Both the position numbers and the translations under genes were made by a program. From the NCBI GenBank assembly GCA_022072225.1, contig JAJVIC010000007.1, positions 124,001 through 188,000 of the forward strand: 64,000 nt of DNA, in the 5' to 3' direction. This document shows, one piece after another, positions 9,122 to 17,861 of the stretch. The stretch's first letter is position 1; every line of letters begins with the position of its first letter. This DNA comes from Bacteroidia bacterium. Lineage in GTDB: Bacteria > Bacteroidota > Bacteroidia > SXHM01. A model generated the notes under the pieces. The model did no database searches. It was not told where the DNA came from and saw only the letters and a program-made list of their open reading frames with translations.

Positions 9122-11599
9122 TTAAAAATTAAACCTGAAGCTTCCTCTTATTCCTATTTTCTGAATATTGGGATTATCAAGTTGCGTAAGTCGCCACAAG
9201 ACATCAACGCGCAGGATTTTAAAAATATTTTCAACGCCAATGCCTGCCTCGGCATACACACCATTGAGCGCATAAAGGTCAGTTGGGAATAACATCATGT
9301 TTTCATTTGCCTGCGAAATACGACCCGCTACAGCCTTTGCCGAAACTAATTCGCGCCATTTAAGCCTGCGCATCAGCGGAATTTTACTCAAAAAATATCC
9401 GTTGAAATGGTGCGTGGCAAAAACAGCCACATATTCATCGCTTACAAATTCAATGAGGTTCATCATATTAAACGAGTAATCATCATAGGAGTAGGTTTCA
9501 TTACCGGTATGAATGGCTAATAATGGATAGGGTAAATTACCCCATGTTTTACCTGCTTGCACAAAATACTCGAACCAGCCGATGGGATTGGTTTGCACCC
9601 AGTCTTCGATTGTAAACAATACGCGATGGTAGTTAAATTGTCCGTTCCACATACCTTTGATTCCGTATGCATACTCAAAAGCAATTTTGGGGTATTTTGT
9701 ACCTAGACTGAGACGGTTTAACTCCCCTTCAATAAACTTTTCCTGGTAGGCAAAACGGGTGTAAAGACGCACTTCGGAAGAAACAATGCGATGATCGGGA
9801 TAAACATCGGAAGCAAAATTGTAAACCACTTTACCGGTGGCCGATTGTAATTCACGATGTACAAAACTTATACGGTTGCTGAATCCGTGAAACCATTCTA
9901 TTTCATAATTGGCACGCACATCCTGCACATAGCTGAGTTTGTAAAAAGGTCGTCTGCGATAAAACGATGCAATAATATTGTCTTCACTGTATGCATCTGC
10001 GCTAAGTCCGAGTTGCTCAATATCGTATTCATACTGAGCACTGAAAATCTGGCGTGGCCTCTTGGAAACAAACACACGAAAACCTCCGCCATATTTCCAC
10101 TTTTGGTCGCGGAGGCCATAGGCAATGTGTCCGTTGAGTTTTAATTTTTTACTGAACTTGTTATTGGTTTTAAACCCGATACCGAAGCGCCAGCCTTCAA
10201 CACGGTTGAAACTGACAAGACTGGCATACGGCCCTATTTCAAACGGACCTGCTTTTTTATAGCCGGTAACAATAGTGGTAAAAACATTGAGCCATGATTT
10301 AAAAGCGGGAAGATTTTTTACCGTGTCGGCAATAAAATAAATGGTTTTTTCTTTTTCGCTTAATGAGTCGTGGCGGTTCTGCTTCCAAAATTCTTCACTT
10401 CTTTCTTCGGCATTTTTTTCAACGCTTATGTTTTCGGGATTTGAATAAAATTTATCGCTGCGCGGTTGGTTGATTTTGAAATTGCGGTAGCTCGTGTTTT
10501 TGGTTCCGAACAACCCCATTGCGCGGTCGCTGATTATAAAATCGGCAAAGAGGCGGTCGTGTGTAAGCATCCAGGTTGTATCCTGCACTGTGTTAAACTC
10601 CTGGTTGATATAAAGTTCATTGATGAAGTTAACATTGGCCTTTTCTGAAACATTCATATCCACTTTGAGTAATGCAAACGAGGTATCGTGAACTGTAAAC
10701 TCGCCTTTAAAAGTGAGTTCATATTTTCTGCGCGGAGTAAACTGAATTTTATAAGCCCACTTATTATCTACAAAAAAACTATCGACTAAATAATAGCGGT
10801 AGTATTGCAAACCAAAGTCGGCTATGGGGCTTACGAAGCCTTTGCCGAAGACTGACACAAAGTTGTCGTACACATTAATGTTCTGATACATTTCGCCCAT
10901 AAACTGCGAGATACTTTGGTCTTCAATTCCCGAAATTTTAGAGGCTTTGATATGTTCTTTGGTTGTTCGCGGATTTTTTCGAAAAACGTAATCTGAAACT
11001 GTTTCAGTTATAAAAACAGGGAGGAATACTTTTCCGTTTACTGTTGATGTATCAATGTTTTCAAACACAAATTTGAAGGGTCTAAAAATTTTCCGGTCTT
11101 TGAACTTTTCGTCAAAATTGTTGATGTCGAACTGCACCTTGTTATATACTTCGTATTCATAATAGTCAAGACGCTCTTTGTTGTGGTATTTTTTACGGGC
11201 GATTATTTTGCGCAAGAGTATTTCAGCAGGGTTTTCACCGGGCAGTATGACGGCTTCTTCGAGGCTGATGATGTCTTTCATGATGAGGAAATTTATTTCC
11301 TGCTTTTCTCCTTTTATCACGGCTTCATAGTCGGTTTGGTATCCTACAAAGGAGGCCTGGAGGGTATCGGTGGGGAAGGCTGTTTCGAGGGTGTACATGC
11401 CGTCAATATCAGTAACGGTGCCGATGGTGGTGGTTTTAAAACTGATGTTTACAAAAGGAAGAGGCTGGCCTGTTTCGAAGTCTTTAACAGTACCTTCAAT
11501 TTTGGTTATTTGTGAAAAAGCACTTGCAGCAAAGGCAAGCAGTGTGAAGAGGACAGCACTTAATTTTAGAAGAAAAGGGGTATGCTGCGGGTTTTTCAC
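9122..11599 (-). CDS. DUF5686 / carboxypeptidase-regulatory-like outer membrane protein
   Basis: 825 residues. The signal peptide runs to about residue 30 (ends AASAFSQ). An N-terminal CarboxypepD_reg-like beta domain follows (IEGTVKDFETGQPLPFVNI ... LQASFVGYQT), then the DUF5686 region (NPAEILLRKIIARKKYHN, YYEYEVYNKVQ) and a long beta-rich C-terminal part ending IGIRGSFRFNF, as in outer-membrane barrels. The function of DUF5686 is not established. The start is GTG at 11599; no better ATG precedes the signal peptide. Divergent from the lyase operon. Confidence 0.85.
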   Translation of the reverse strand: MKNPQHTPFLLKLSAVLFTLLAFAASAFSQITKIEGTVKDFETGQPLPFVNISFKTTTIGTVTDIDGMYTLETAFPTDTLQASFVGYQTDYEAVIKGEKQEINFLIMKDIISLEEAVILPGENPAEILLRKIIARKKYHNKERLDYYEYEVYNKVQFDINNFDEKFKDRKIFRPFKFVFENIDTSTVNGKVFLPVFITETVSDYVFRKNPRTTKEHIKASKISGIEDQSISQFMGEMYQNINVYDNFVSVFGKGFVSPIADFGLQYYRYYLVDSFFVDNKWAYKIQFTPRRKYELTFKGEFTVHDTSFALLKVDMNVSEKANVNFINELYINQEFNTVQDTTWMLTHDRLFADFIISDRAMGLFGTKNTSYRNFKINQPRSDKFYSNPENISVEKNAEERSEEFWKQNRHDSLSEKEKTIYFIADTVKNLPAFKSWLNVFTTIVTGYKKAGPFEIGPYASLVSFNRVEGWRFGIGFKTNNKFSKKLKLNGHIAYGLRDQKWKYGGGFRVFVSKRPRQIFSAQYEYDIEQLGLSADAYSEDNIIASFYRRRPFYKLSYVQDVRANYEIEWFHGFSNRISFVHRELQSATGKVVYNFASDVYPDHRIVSSEVRLYTRFAYQEKFIEGELNRLSLGTKYPKIAFEYAYGIKGMWNGQFNYHRVLFTIEDWVQTNPIGWFEYFVQAGKTWGNLPYPLLAIHTGNETYSYDDYSFNMMNLIEFVSDEYVAVFATHHFNGYFLSKIPLMRRLKWRELVSAKAVAGRISQANENMMLFPTDLYALNGVYAEAGIGVENIFKILRVDVLWRLTQLDNPNIQKIGIRGSFRFNF

Positions 11600-11691
11600 A
11601 AATGATGGAAGCGCAAGAGGAATTAAGGATGCTAAAATTATATTTTTATACGAAGGTTATTACAGAAAGATATAGAGAAATGCTATTTCTC

Positions 11692-11699
11692 TACATTTG
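11692..11699 (+). promoter_or_regulatory. -7 box TACATTTG upstream of the PLP lyase
   Basis: Perfect TAnnTTTG, four bases before the ATG at 11704. A start site at the usual distance would fall at or just after the ATG, so the message would be leaderless or nearly so. Confidence 0.55.
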
Positions 11700-11703
11700 C
11701 AGC

Positions 11704-13230
11704 ATGAGCATAAAAAAATTCTTAGAAAAGAAAATTACCAAACACCTTCCTGCGGTGGCAAGAGCAGTACAGCGCAGCATGAGCGATGATACCAAAATAA
11801 AAGTAGTGCTGGGCGAAATGCGCAATAACCCTGAAATGGTTGATTCGCTTTTTCCTTACCGCGACAAATATCCTGTTCACCGCACCATGCCTGAAAAGTC
11901 TTCGTCAAAAGAAGAGGTGCTGAAACAGATACGCGAGATGCACGCGGTGGAAAGCGCACCCTGGAAAAGCGGAAAAATATCGGGGTCGTTTTATCATGGC
12001 GACCAAGACCATTATGATTTTCTGAATGAGGCGTTTTCGTACTACTCGCAGGTGAATTCCATTCAGCGCGATGTATGTCCTTCGCTTACCAAATACGAAG
12101 GCGAAATCATTGCCATGACTTTGGATATTTTTAACGGTGCTGCGGTAAACAAACGCAATCCGAATCAAAAAGCATGTGGCTCGCTTACCACCGGTGGCAC
12201 CGATAGTATCTATCAATCCGTTTATGCACACCGCGAGTGGGGTCTGGACAAAAAAGGAATCGCACAACCTGAAATCGTAATTCCTGTTTCTGCACATCCT
12301 GCGTTTTTCAAATCGGCACATTACCTCAACCTGAAAGTTGTTACCGCAAAGTTGGATGAGAATTATCAAGCCGATGTAAACGATATTGAAAGCAAAATAA
12401 ATTCCAACACGGTGTTGCTTATCGGTTCTGCCGGCAACTACGGTCACGGAATTATTGACCCGATTGAAAAACTTTCTGAAGTGGCGCTGAAGCACAATGT
12501 TGGTCTGCATGTGGACGGTTGCCTGGGAGGATTTATTCTCGCCTGGGCTGAACCGCTTGGAATAAAATGCCCTGTTTTTGATTTTCGTTTGCCTGGTGTT
12601 ACTGCAATTTCTGCCGACACACACAAATACGGCTACTCGCTGAAAGGCACATCTACACTGTTGTTCAGCAACGAAGAGTTGAGGCGTTATCAATATTACT
12701 GCGCGGTTGACTGGCCCGGAGGCGTGTATGTTTCAACCGGTTTCAACGGCAGTAAATCAGGAGGATTATTTGCCGCAACCTGGGCTGCAATGGTGCATTA
12801 CGGCAAGGAAGGTTACCTGAAACGCGCGAAACAAATTTTTGATGTGAACACAAAAATGAAAAATGTGGTGCGCTCCATTCCTGAATTAAAATTGTTTGGC
12901 GATTCGCTGTTCATTACTGCAATTGGTTCAGATGTTTTTAAAATTTATCACGTGAATGATTACCTGAAAACAAAGGGGTGGCGCATGAACGGGCAACAAA
13001 AACCGGATGGTTTTCATTTTTGCATGACCGGTCCGCAGGTAACTAATCCCGGGCTGGTTGAAGAATTTGAAAAGGATTTAAAAGCTGCGGTAGAATATGC
13101 TAAGGTTCAAAAAGGCGACCCGAAATCGGCAGCTATGTATGGTGGCGCGGGCAGGGAAATTGACCCTTCTATGTATGTGCCCATGCTTACGGCATACACC
13201 GATGTAACACAAAGCACTTACCCGTTTTAA
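11704..13230 (+). CDS. PLP-dependent lyase, sphingosine-1-phosphate lyase-like
   Basis: 508 residues, group II PLP decarboxylase fold. Visible motifs: LTTGGTDSIYQSVYAHREWG (cofactor phosphate region), HVDGCLGGFILAW with the Asp and His contacting the ring, and SADTHKYGYSLKGTS with the Schiff-base Lys. This order and the SxxxHKYG..KG motif match sphingosine-1-phosphate lyase, which cleaves long-chain base phosphates to phosphoethanolamine and a fatty aldehyde. Bacteroidota make sphingolipids, so turnover is plausible, but the substrate is inferred. The frame is open to 11602, yet the -7 box sets the start at 11704. The FGGY kinase follows after six bases. Confidence 0.85.
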   Translation: MSIKKFLEKKITKHLPAVARAVQRSMSDDTKIKVVLGEMRNNPEMVDSLFPYRDKYPVHRTMPEKSSSKEEVLKQIREMHAVESAPWKSGKISGSFYHGDQDHYDFLNEAFSYYSQVNSIQRDVCPSLTKYEGEIIAMTLDIFNGAAVNKRNPNQKACGSLTTGGTDSIYQSVYAHREWGLDKKGIAQPEIVIPVSAHPAFFKSAHYLNLKVVTAKLDENYQADVNDIESKINSNTVLLIGSAGNYGHGIIDPIEKLSEVALKHNVGLHVDGCLGGFILAWAEPLGIKCPVFDFRLPGVTAISADTHKYGYSLKGTSTLLFSNEELRRYQYYCAVDWPGGVYVSTGFNGSKSGGLFAATWAAMVHYGKEGYLKRAKQIFDVNTKMKNVVRSIPELKLFGDSLFITAIGSDVFKIYHVNDYLKTKGWRMNGQQKPDGFHFCMTGPQVTNPGLVEEFEKDLKAAVEYAKVQKGDPKSAAMYGGAGREIDPSMYVPMLTAYTDVTQSTYPF

Positions 13231-13236
13231 TTTTTT

Positions 13237-14823
13237 ATGGCAGACAATAACCTGAAATGCGTTTTATCCATTGACCTTGGTTCAAGCGGACCTAAAGTTT
13301 CTGTAGTAAATCAGAACGGAGAAATTCTTGCAACCCGCTCGGGACATTTTGAAAGCCAGTATTCGCAAGGCGGCAAAGCGGTGGAACAGGATGCAGAAGG
13401 CTGGTGGAAACAAATTATGCAGCTTGCGAAAGAAGTGATTGATGAATCAAAAACCGCAGACAGCATTGTTGCAATCGGAACCTGCTCGCAGTATTTTACT
13501 TCGGTGCCGGTGGATGAAAACGGAAACGCAGTTCATAATGCGATCATGTGGGAAGATTCGCGCGCCAGCAAGCATATCAAAAAAATAATGGGGGGCTTTC
13601 CATCCATCCTTGATTACAATATTTTCAAGCTGCTGAAATGGTTGTATTCAGTGGGTATTCCGCCAATTCTTTCAGGTGTTGATGGTGGAAGCCACATACT
13701 GCTTTTGAAAAACGAATTGCCCGAAGTATGGGAAAAAACGTACAAGGTGTTAGAGCCTTCCGATTTTCTGAGCCTGAAACTGACAGGAAAATTTCAAACC
13801 AACGAAAACACCGGCTTTGCTTACACGCTGATAAAAAAAGCGGCATGGAGCAAAGGTGATTACGACAAAAATTTAGTGAACTATCTCGGGCTTGACATTA
13901 ACCGCTTTCCTGAAGTTGTTGCAGTGGGCGAAAATCTTGGAAGCCCGACAAAAGAAGTTATCAATCAACTTGGTATTTCAGAAAATGTAAAAGTGTTTTC
14001 GGGAATGCAGGATACCACCGCTTGCATCCTTGGCGGTGGCGCTTTCAATGATAACGATATGGTGATTGAAATCGGAACCACGCTGAATACGGGCATAACA
14101 ATCAACAAACGTATCATTGATATTCTCAACGGAATTTATTCGGTGAGCAGTCCCATTCCAAATAAATATATTCTGGTGGGCGAAGCAGGCGCAGGTGCAA
14201 AAGCGCTGAATTATTTAATGCATAAATTTTTGCGCGTTGACGATGATCTTTCACGCATTAACGCAGAAACCGATTCGCATTACGCAAAAATTGCAGATGA
14301 CATGGCGGCTGCATCACCTGTCGGTAGTAATGGTGTGGTATTTATGCCCTGGATTTTCGGCTCTACTTTTCCGGAACAGGATGTAAATATGCGTGGCGGC
14401 TTTATCAATCTCAGTCCTTCTCTCAGCCGCAATGATTTGATACGTGCCATATTTGAATCTTATGCTATGAATTTTAAATGGGTGCTGGAGATAAAAGAAA
14501 ATTGCCTGAAACAGAAAATTGAAAAAGTGAATTTTACGGGCGGTGGCGCACTATGGGAAACTGCTGCGCAGATTTGTGCAGACGCATTGAAAATCCCTGT
14601 GCACCTGATGGACGAGCCGCGACAAGCCAATACCAAAGGCATTGCTTTTATGTGCTTCAATAATCTTGGTGTGGTAAGCTATGATGAAATGAAGACACGA
14701 CTAAAAGTGAAAAAAGTCTTCCAACCGAACCCGAAGAATTTTGAATTCTACGACAAGCGTTTAGCTTTTTACAAGAAGATGTATAAAACGGTAAGACCGT
14801 TATATGCGGAGTTGAATAAGTAG
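13237..14823 (+). CDS. FGGY-family carbohydrate kinase
   Basis: 528 residues with the two-lobed FGGY fold: LSIDLGSSGPKVSVV (phosphate 1 loop, residues about 9-23), GTCSQYFTSVPVD and MWEDSRA in the first lobe, then FSGMQDTTACILGGG and the C-terminal adenosine motif VNFTGGGALWETAAQI. FGGY kinases phosphorylate sugars or polyols such as xylulose, glycerol or gluconate. The residues seen do not fix the substrate. It lies six bases after the lyase gene, so they almost certainly share a transcript. Confidence 0.88.
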   Translation: MADNNLKCVLSIDLGSSGPKVSVVNQNGEILATRSGHFESQYSQGGKAVEQDAEGWWKQIMQLAKEVIDESKTADSIVAIGTCSQYFTSVPVDENGNAVHNAIMWEDSRASKHIKKIMGGFPSILDYNIFKLLKWLYSVGIPPILSGVDGGSHILLLKNELPEVWEKTYKVLEPSDFLSLKLTGKFQTNENTGFAYTLIKKAAWSKGDYDKNLVNYLGLDINRFPEVVAVGENLGSPTKEVINQLGISENVKVFSGMQDTTACILGGGAFNDNDMVIEIGTTLNTGITINKRIIDILNGIYSVSSPIPNKYILVGEAGAGAKALNYLMHKFLRVDDDLSRINAETDSHYAKIADDMAAASPVGSNGVVFMPWIFGSTFPEQDVNMRGGFINLSPSLSRNDLIRAIFESYAMNFKWVLEIKENCLKQKIEKVNFTGGGALWETAAQICADALKIPVHLMDEPRQANTKGIAFMCFNNLGVVSYDEMKTRLKVKKVFQPNPKNFEFYDKRLAFYKKMYKTVRPLYAELNK

Positions 14824-14880
14824 TTGCGGTCATTATGCAAACACTAGCGAAAACCGTAAACAGTAAAAAAGAAAAAACTG

Positions 14881-14888
14881 TAAATTTG
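14881..14888 (+). promoter_or_regulatory. -7 box TAAATTTG of the toxin-antitoxin unit
   Basis: Perfect TAnnTTTG, 21 bases before the antitoxin ATG in the 86-bp gap after the kinase. Confidence 0.5.
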
Positions 14889-14909
14889 TTGCAATAAAAA
14901 AATTAATAA

Positions 14910-15164
14910 ATGGGAACTACGCAAATAAGAACTGAAGTGGAAAACTTCATAAAAAAGGCTGACAACCAGTTTATAAAAATGGTTCATGCTATGGCTGTAG
15001 CTTATTCCAATAAGGAAATTGTTGCCTACACAACAGAAGGAATTCCCTTGACTAAAGAGGCTTTTATCAAAGAAATGGAAGAAGCAGAAAAAGATGTTAA
15101 AGCAAACAGGGTGATGACAACAAGGGAGCTTAAAAAGCGAATCAATACTTGGAAAAAAGGTTGA
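14910..15164 (+). CDS. Antitoxin of a ParE-type toxin-antitoxin pair
   Basis: 84 residues, charged and helical, with no enzymatic motif. The C-terminal part (KEAFIKEMEEAEKDVKANR ... TTRELKKRINTWKKG) resembles the toxin-wrapping tail of small Bacteroidota antitoxins. Assigned mainly from the overlap with the ParE-like gene behind it. Its stop overlaps the proposed toxin start as TTGA. Confidence 0.7.
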   Translation: MGTTQIRTEVENFIKKADNQFIKMVHAMAVAYSNKEIVAYTTEGIPLTKEAFIKEMEEAEKDVKANRVMTTRELKKRINTWKKG

Positions 15165-15442
15165 AAGTAAAATGGACAGAGAAGTCTTTATCCGCCCTGC
15201 AATCTATCTATGATTTTTATGCAGTAAAATCTGCTGCTGCTGCCAATCGTGTAATTGATGATATTATTGAAACAGCCGAATCAATAACCTTTCCGGAACA
15301 ATACCAACAAGATGAAATTCTTCCGCAATACAGGCGTATGATTGTGAGCCATTATAAAATTCTTTATCAGGTTAATTCAAATGTAGTTTACATTATGAAT
15401 GTTTTTGATACACGGCAAAGTCCTATGAAAATTATTAAGTGA
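15161..15442 (+). CDS. RelE/ParE-family toxin
   Basis: 93 residues starting MKVKWTEKSLSALQSIYDFY, the usual N-terminus of ParE/RelE toxins, and ending with YKILYQVNSNVVYIMNVFDTRQSP, the final beta hairpin of the fold. No ATG is available; TTG at 15161 overlaps the antitoxin stop as TTGA, which suggests translational coupling. A TTG at 15149 is possible but makes an unusual N-terminus. Known for the family: gyrase poisoning or ribosome-dependent mRNA cleavage; which applies here cannot be told. Confidence 0.8.
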   Translation: MKVKWTEKSLSALQSIYDFYAVKSAAAANRVIDDIIETAESITFPEQYQQDEILPQYRRMIVSHYKILYQVNSNVVYIMNVFDTRQSPMKIIK

Positions 15443-15461
15443 GCGTTGAAGAGGGTAACGT

Positions 15462-16880
15462 TCAGGCATTATAAATAAACCTCCACGGTTTGGCCTCTTC
15501 CAATTCGTAAGCCAATTCAAGCAAGCGCTGGTCTAAACCATAAGGCGCTGAAAAGTGCACCCCCAATGGCATGCCCTCCGAATCAACACCAAGCGGAAGA
15601 GAAATAGCGGGAGCTCCTGTTACATTGTTCAATCCGGTGTAGGAAGCAAAATCAACTGCACGTTTTGTAACTTCTTCAGAAGAAAGTTGGGGCGAAAAAT
15701 ATCCAATCTTCGGAGTTTTGTGCGAAAGCACAGGCGACATCAGCACATCGTATTTATGAAACAGTTTTTCGGACTCTTTTCCTATCTTTTTCATCATCCT
15801 TATACTGGTTGGCAATTTCAGTGCATTGGCTTTAAAACGCGCGGCAAGTCCGGTAGTAAAAGGCTCCAACAACGTGCGGTCAACTGTACCTTTCAGCGCA
15901 AGGCGTGGCCAATGCGACATCATGTAAGAGAAAAAACCGTAGTAATTCAAAAAATGATTAACCATAATTTCCACATCAAGCGGAAAAGGAATCTGCTCTA
16001 CATGATGACCAAGTGATTGAAGCAATTTTGCGGTTTCCTGCTGTGTTTTGTAAGTCTCTGCATCCTGATTAGCTGTTTTAGTTTCGGGAAGATTTTCAAA
16101 AAAAGCAATACGCAAGCGTTGCTTTGAGGCATGTTTCACATGTCCTATTTTAGGCATGCGGGCACTGCTGTAATATTTTTCAGCTTCCGCATAAAACAAA
16201 GCTGTATCGCGCACAGTGCGGGTAAGTACGCCCTGATGAACCAGCTGAACGGGCATGGCTTCAGCGCCATCAACCCCATACAAACGGTGGCGTGAAGGCT
16301 TTAACCCCACCAACCCACAAATAGCAGCCGGTATGCGTATAGAGCCTGCTCCGTCATTTGCAGAAGCGATAGGAACAACTCCGCTCGCCACCATTGCCGC
16401 AGAGCCGGAAGAAGAGCCACCTGTTGTATAATCGGTGTTCCAGGGATTGCGGGTAATTCCCCATCGTTCGTTTTCGGTGCTGCAAATGAGGCCGAATTCG
16501 GGCAATGTTGTTTTACCAAGATTTACAACTCCTGTGGATAGAAACTGATTTACAAATTTGCTGTTTCGTTTTGCCGGTTTTACTTTCAAAGCTCCTGTTC
16601 CCAATTGGGTGGGATAACCGGTAATACCATCGGTATCTTTAATAAAAGTGGGGACTCCGCGTAATGCTCCACCTGCCTTTTGCTGCAAACCTTTTCGGGC
16701 ATCGTCATACATTTTTATTACAATGGCATTCAGTTCAGCGTTAGCTTTTTCTGCCCGTGCAATGGCAGCTTCCACCGCCTCTTCCGCTGAAATTTTTTTG
16801 GTGGCTATTGCTTCTGCTATTGCAGTAGCATCCATGTTTCCGAGTGCATCGTCTGTAAATGCGTTAACTCTTTTTCCCAT
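15462..16880 (-). CDS. Amidase signature family hydrolase
   Basis: 472 residues with the amidase signature Ser-cisSer-Lys triad: Lys in FIKDTDG (about 84), the cis-Ser and the nucleophile in TTGGSSSGSAAMVA, and GAGSIRIPAAICGLVGLKPS completing the oxyanion region. The family hydrolyses amide bonds of varied small substrates. It lacks neighbours of gatA, and its sequence looks more like general amidases or 6-aminohexanoate cyclic dimer hydrolase than GatA. No signal peptide. It is convergent with the toxin gene. Confidence 0.88.
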   Translation of the reverse strand: MGKRVNAFTDDALGNMDATAIAEAIATKKISAEEAVEAAIARAEKANAELNAIVIKMYDDARKGLQQKAGGALRGVPTFIKDTDGITGYPTQLGTGALKVKPAKRNSKFVNQFLSTGVVNLGKTTLPEFGLICSTENERWGITRNPWNTDYTTGGSSSGSAAMVASGVVPIASANDGAGSIRIPAAICGLVGLKPSRHRLYGVDGAEAMPVQLVHQGVLTRTVRDTALFYAEAEKYYSSARMPKIGHVKHASKQRLRIAFFENLPETKTANQDAETYKTQQETAKLLQSLGHHVEQIPFPLDVEIMVNHFLNYYGFFSYMMSHWPRLALKGTVDRTLLEPFTTGLAARFKANALKLPTSIRMMKKIGKESEKLFHKYDVLMSPVLSHKTPKIGYFSPQLSSEEVTKRAVDFASYTGLNNVTGAPAISLPLGVDSEGMPLGVHFSAPYGLDQRLLELAYELEEAKPWRFIYNA

Positions 16881-16902
16881 TGTAATTAGTATTGAAAATG
16901 TA

Positions 16903-17715
16903 TTAAGCCTCTTGCTTTTTCAGCACATAAGCCGAAACAAAGATGCTGATTTCGTAAAGCGCCAGCAAGGGAATACAAACCAAAATCTGGCTGGTAACAT
17001 CTGGCGGAGTAATTATTGCCGAAATAATCAGCAGCACAACAATGGCATGTCTGCGGTAGTTGCGCATAAACTCAGGCGTAAGCACTCCAATTTTGGTGAG
17101 GAAATAAACAAGAATTGGAAGTTCAAAAACAACTCCGGTCATCAGCGTTAGTGTAGTTACTGTGCTTATGAAAGAACCCAGACTGATTTGATTTGCTACT
17201 AAGGAACTGACCTGATAAGTACCCAGAAAATTAACCGACATAGGTGTTACTACATAATAGCCAAAGAGCACCCCAAGAAAAAAAAGCAGCGAAGTGAAAA
17301 ACACAATGCCATTAGCATATCTGCGTTCGTGATTATGTAGCCCGGGTTTAATAAAACGCCATAATTCCCAAACAACATAAGGGAAAGCAAGCACTATTCC
17401 TGCATACAAAGAAACCGACATGTGGGTACTGAACTGTCCCGACATATCTATATTGATAAGCGTAAACGATAATTCTTTGATGCAGATAGCTTCATCGAGG
17501 TTAAGCTTCTGTCCTAACATGCAAAGAAAGCGGTAGGTGGGAAAATCAGCGTTTTTAGGTGCTAAAATGAGTTTATCAAATACAAACTCTTTATTTATGA
17601 AAGCAATAAGCGCAAAAATGAAAATGGCAGCCGAACTGCGCACCAAATGCCAGCGTAATTCCTCAAGATGCTGAAGAAAAGACATTTCGGCTTGCTGTTT
17701 TTTTTCGGTGGCCAT
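16903..17715 (-). CDS. tatC: Twin-arginine translocase subunit TatC
   Basis: Six-span inner-membrane receptor for RR-signal proteins. The N-terminus MSFLQHLEELRWHLVRS contains the conserved HLEELR, and FPYVVWELWRFIKPGL is the conserved region after span 2. 270 residues, normal length. It faces away from the atp operon. A substrate candidate in this window is the RR-signal protein at 61801-63102. Confidence 0.95.
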   Translation of the reverse strand: MATEKKQQAEMSFLQHLEELRWHLVRSSAAIFIFALIAFINKEFVFDKLILAPKNADFPTYRFLCMLGQKLNLDEAICIKELSFTLINIDMSGQFSTHMSVSLYAGIVLAFPYVVWELWRFIKPGLHNHERRYANGIVFFTSLLFFLGVLFGYYVVTPMSVNFLGTYQVSSLVANQISLGSFISTVTTLTLMTGVVFELPILVYFLTKIGVLTPEFMRNYRRHAIVVLLIISAIITPPDVTSQILVCIPLLALYEISIFVSAYVLKKQEA

Positions 17716-17813
17716 TTTTAAAAAATCGCTACAAAGTTGGCAGAATCATCCGAAGTAAAAACCCTAAGCAAGAAATATATTTTAACATCACTTTTGCGTT
17801 TCAATAATTTATC

Positions 17814-17821
17814 TATTTTCG
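17814..17821 (+). promoter_or_regulatory. -7 box TATTTTCG of the atp operon
   Basis: Matches TAnnTTYG, 40 bases before the atpB ATG; a TTTG at 17793-17796 lies 17 bases upstream as a possible -33 element. Confidence 0.55.
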
Positions 17822-17861
17822 CAGCCGATTTCAAGGATTTTTAGCAAGGAAAACGCGCTCA

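Noticed and set aside
11905-12693. 262-codon minus-strand open frame
   Set aside because: Antisense to the well-supported PLP lyase; no homologous motif.
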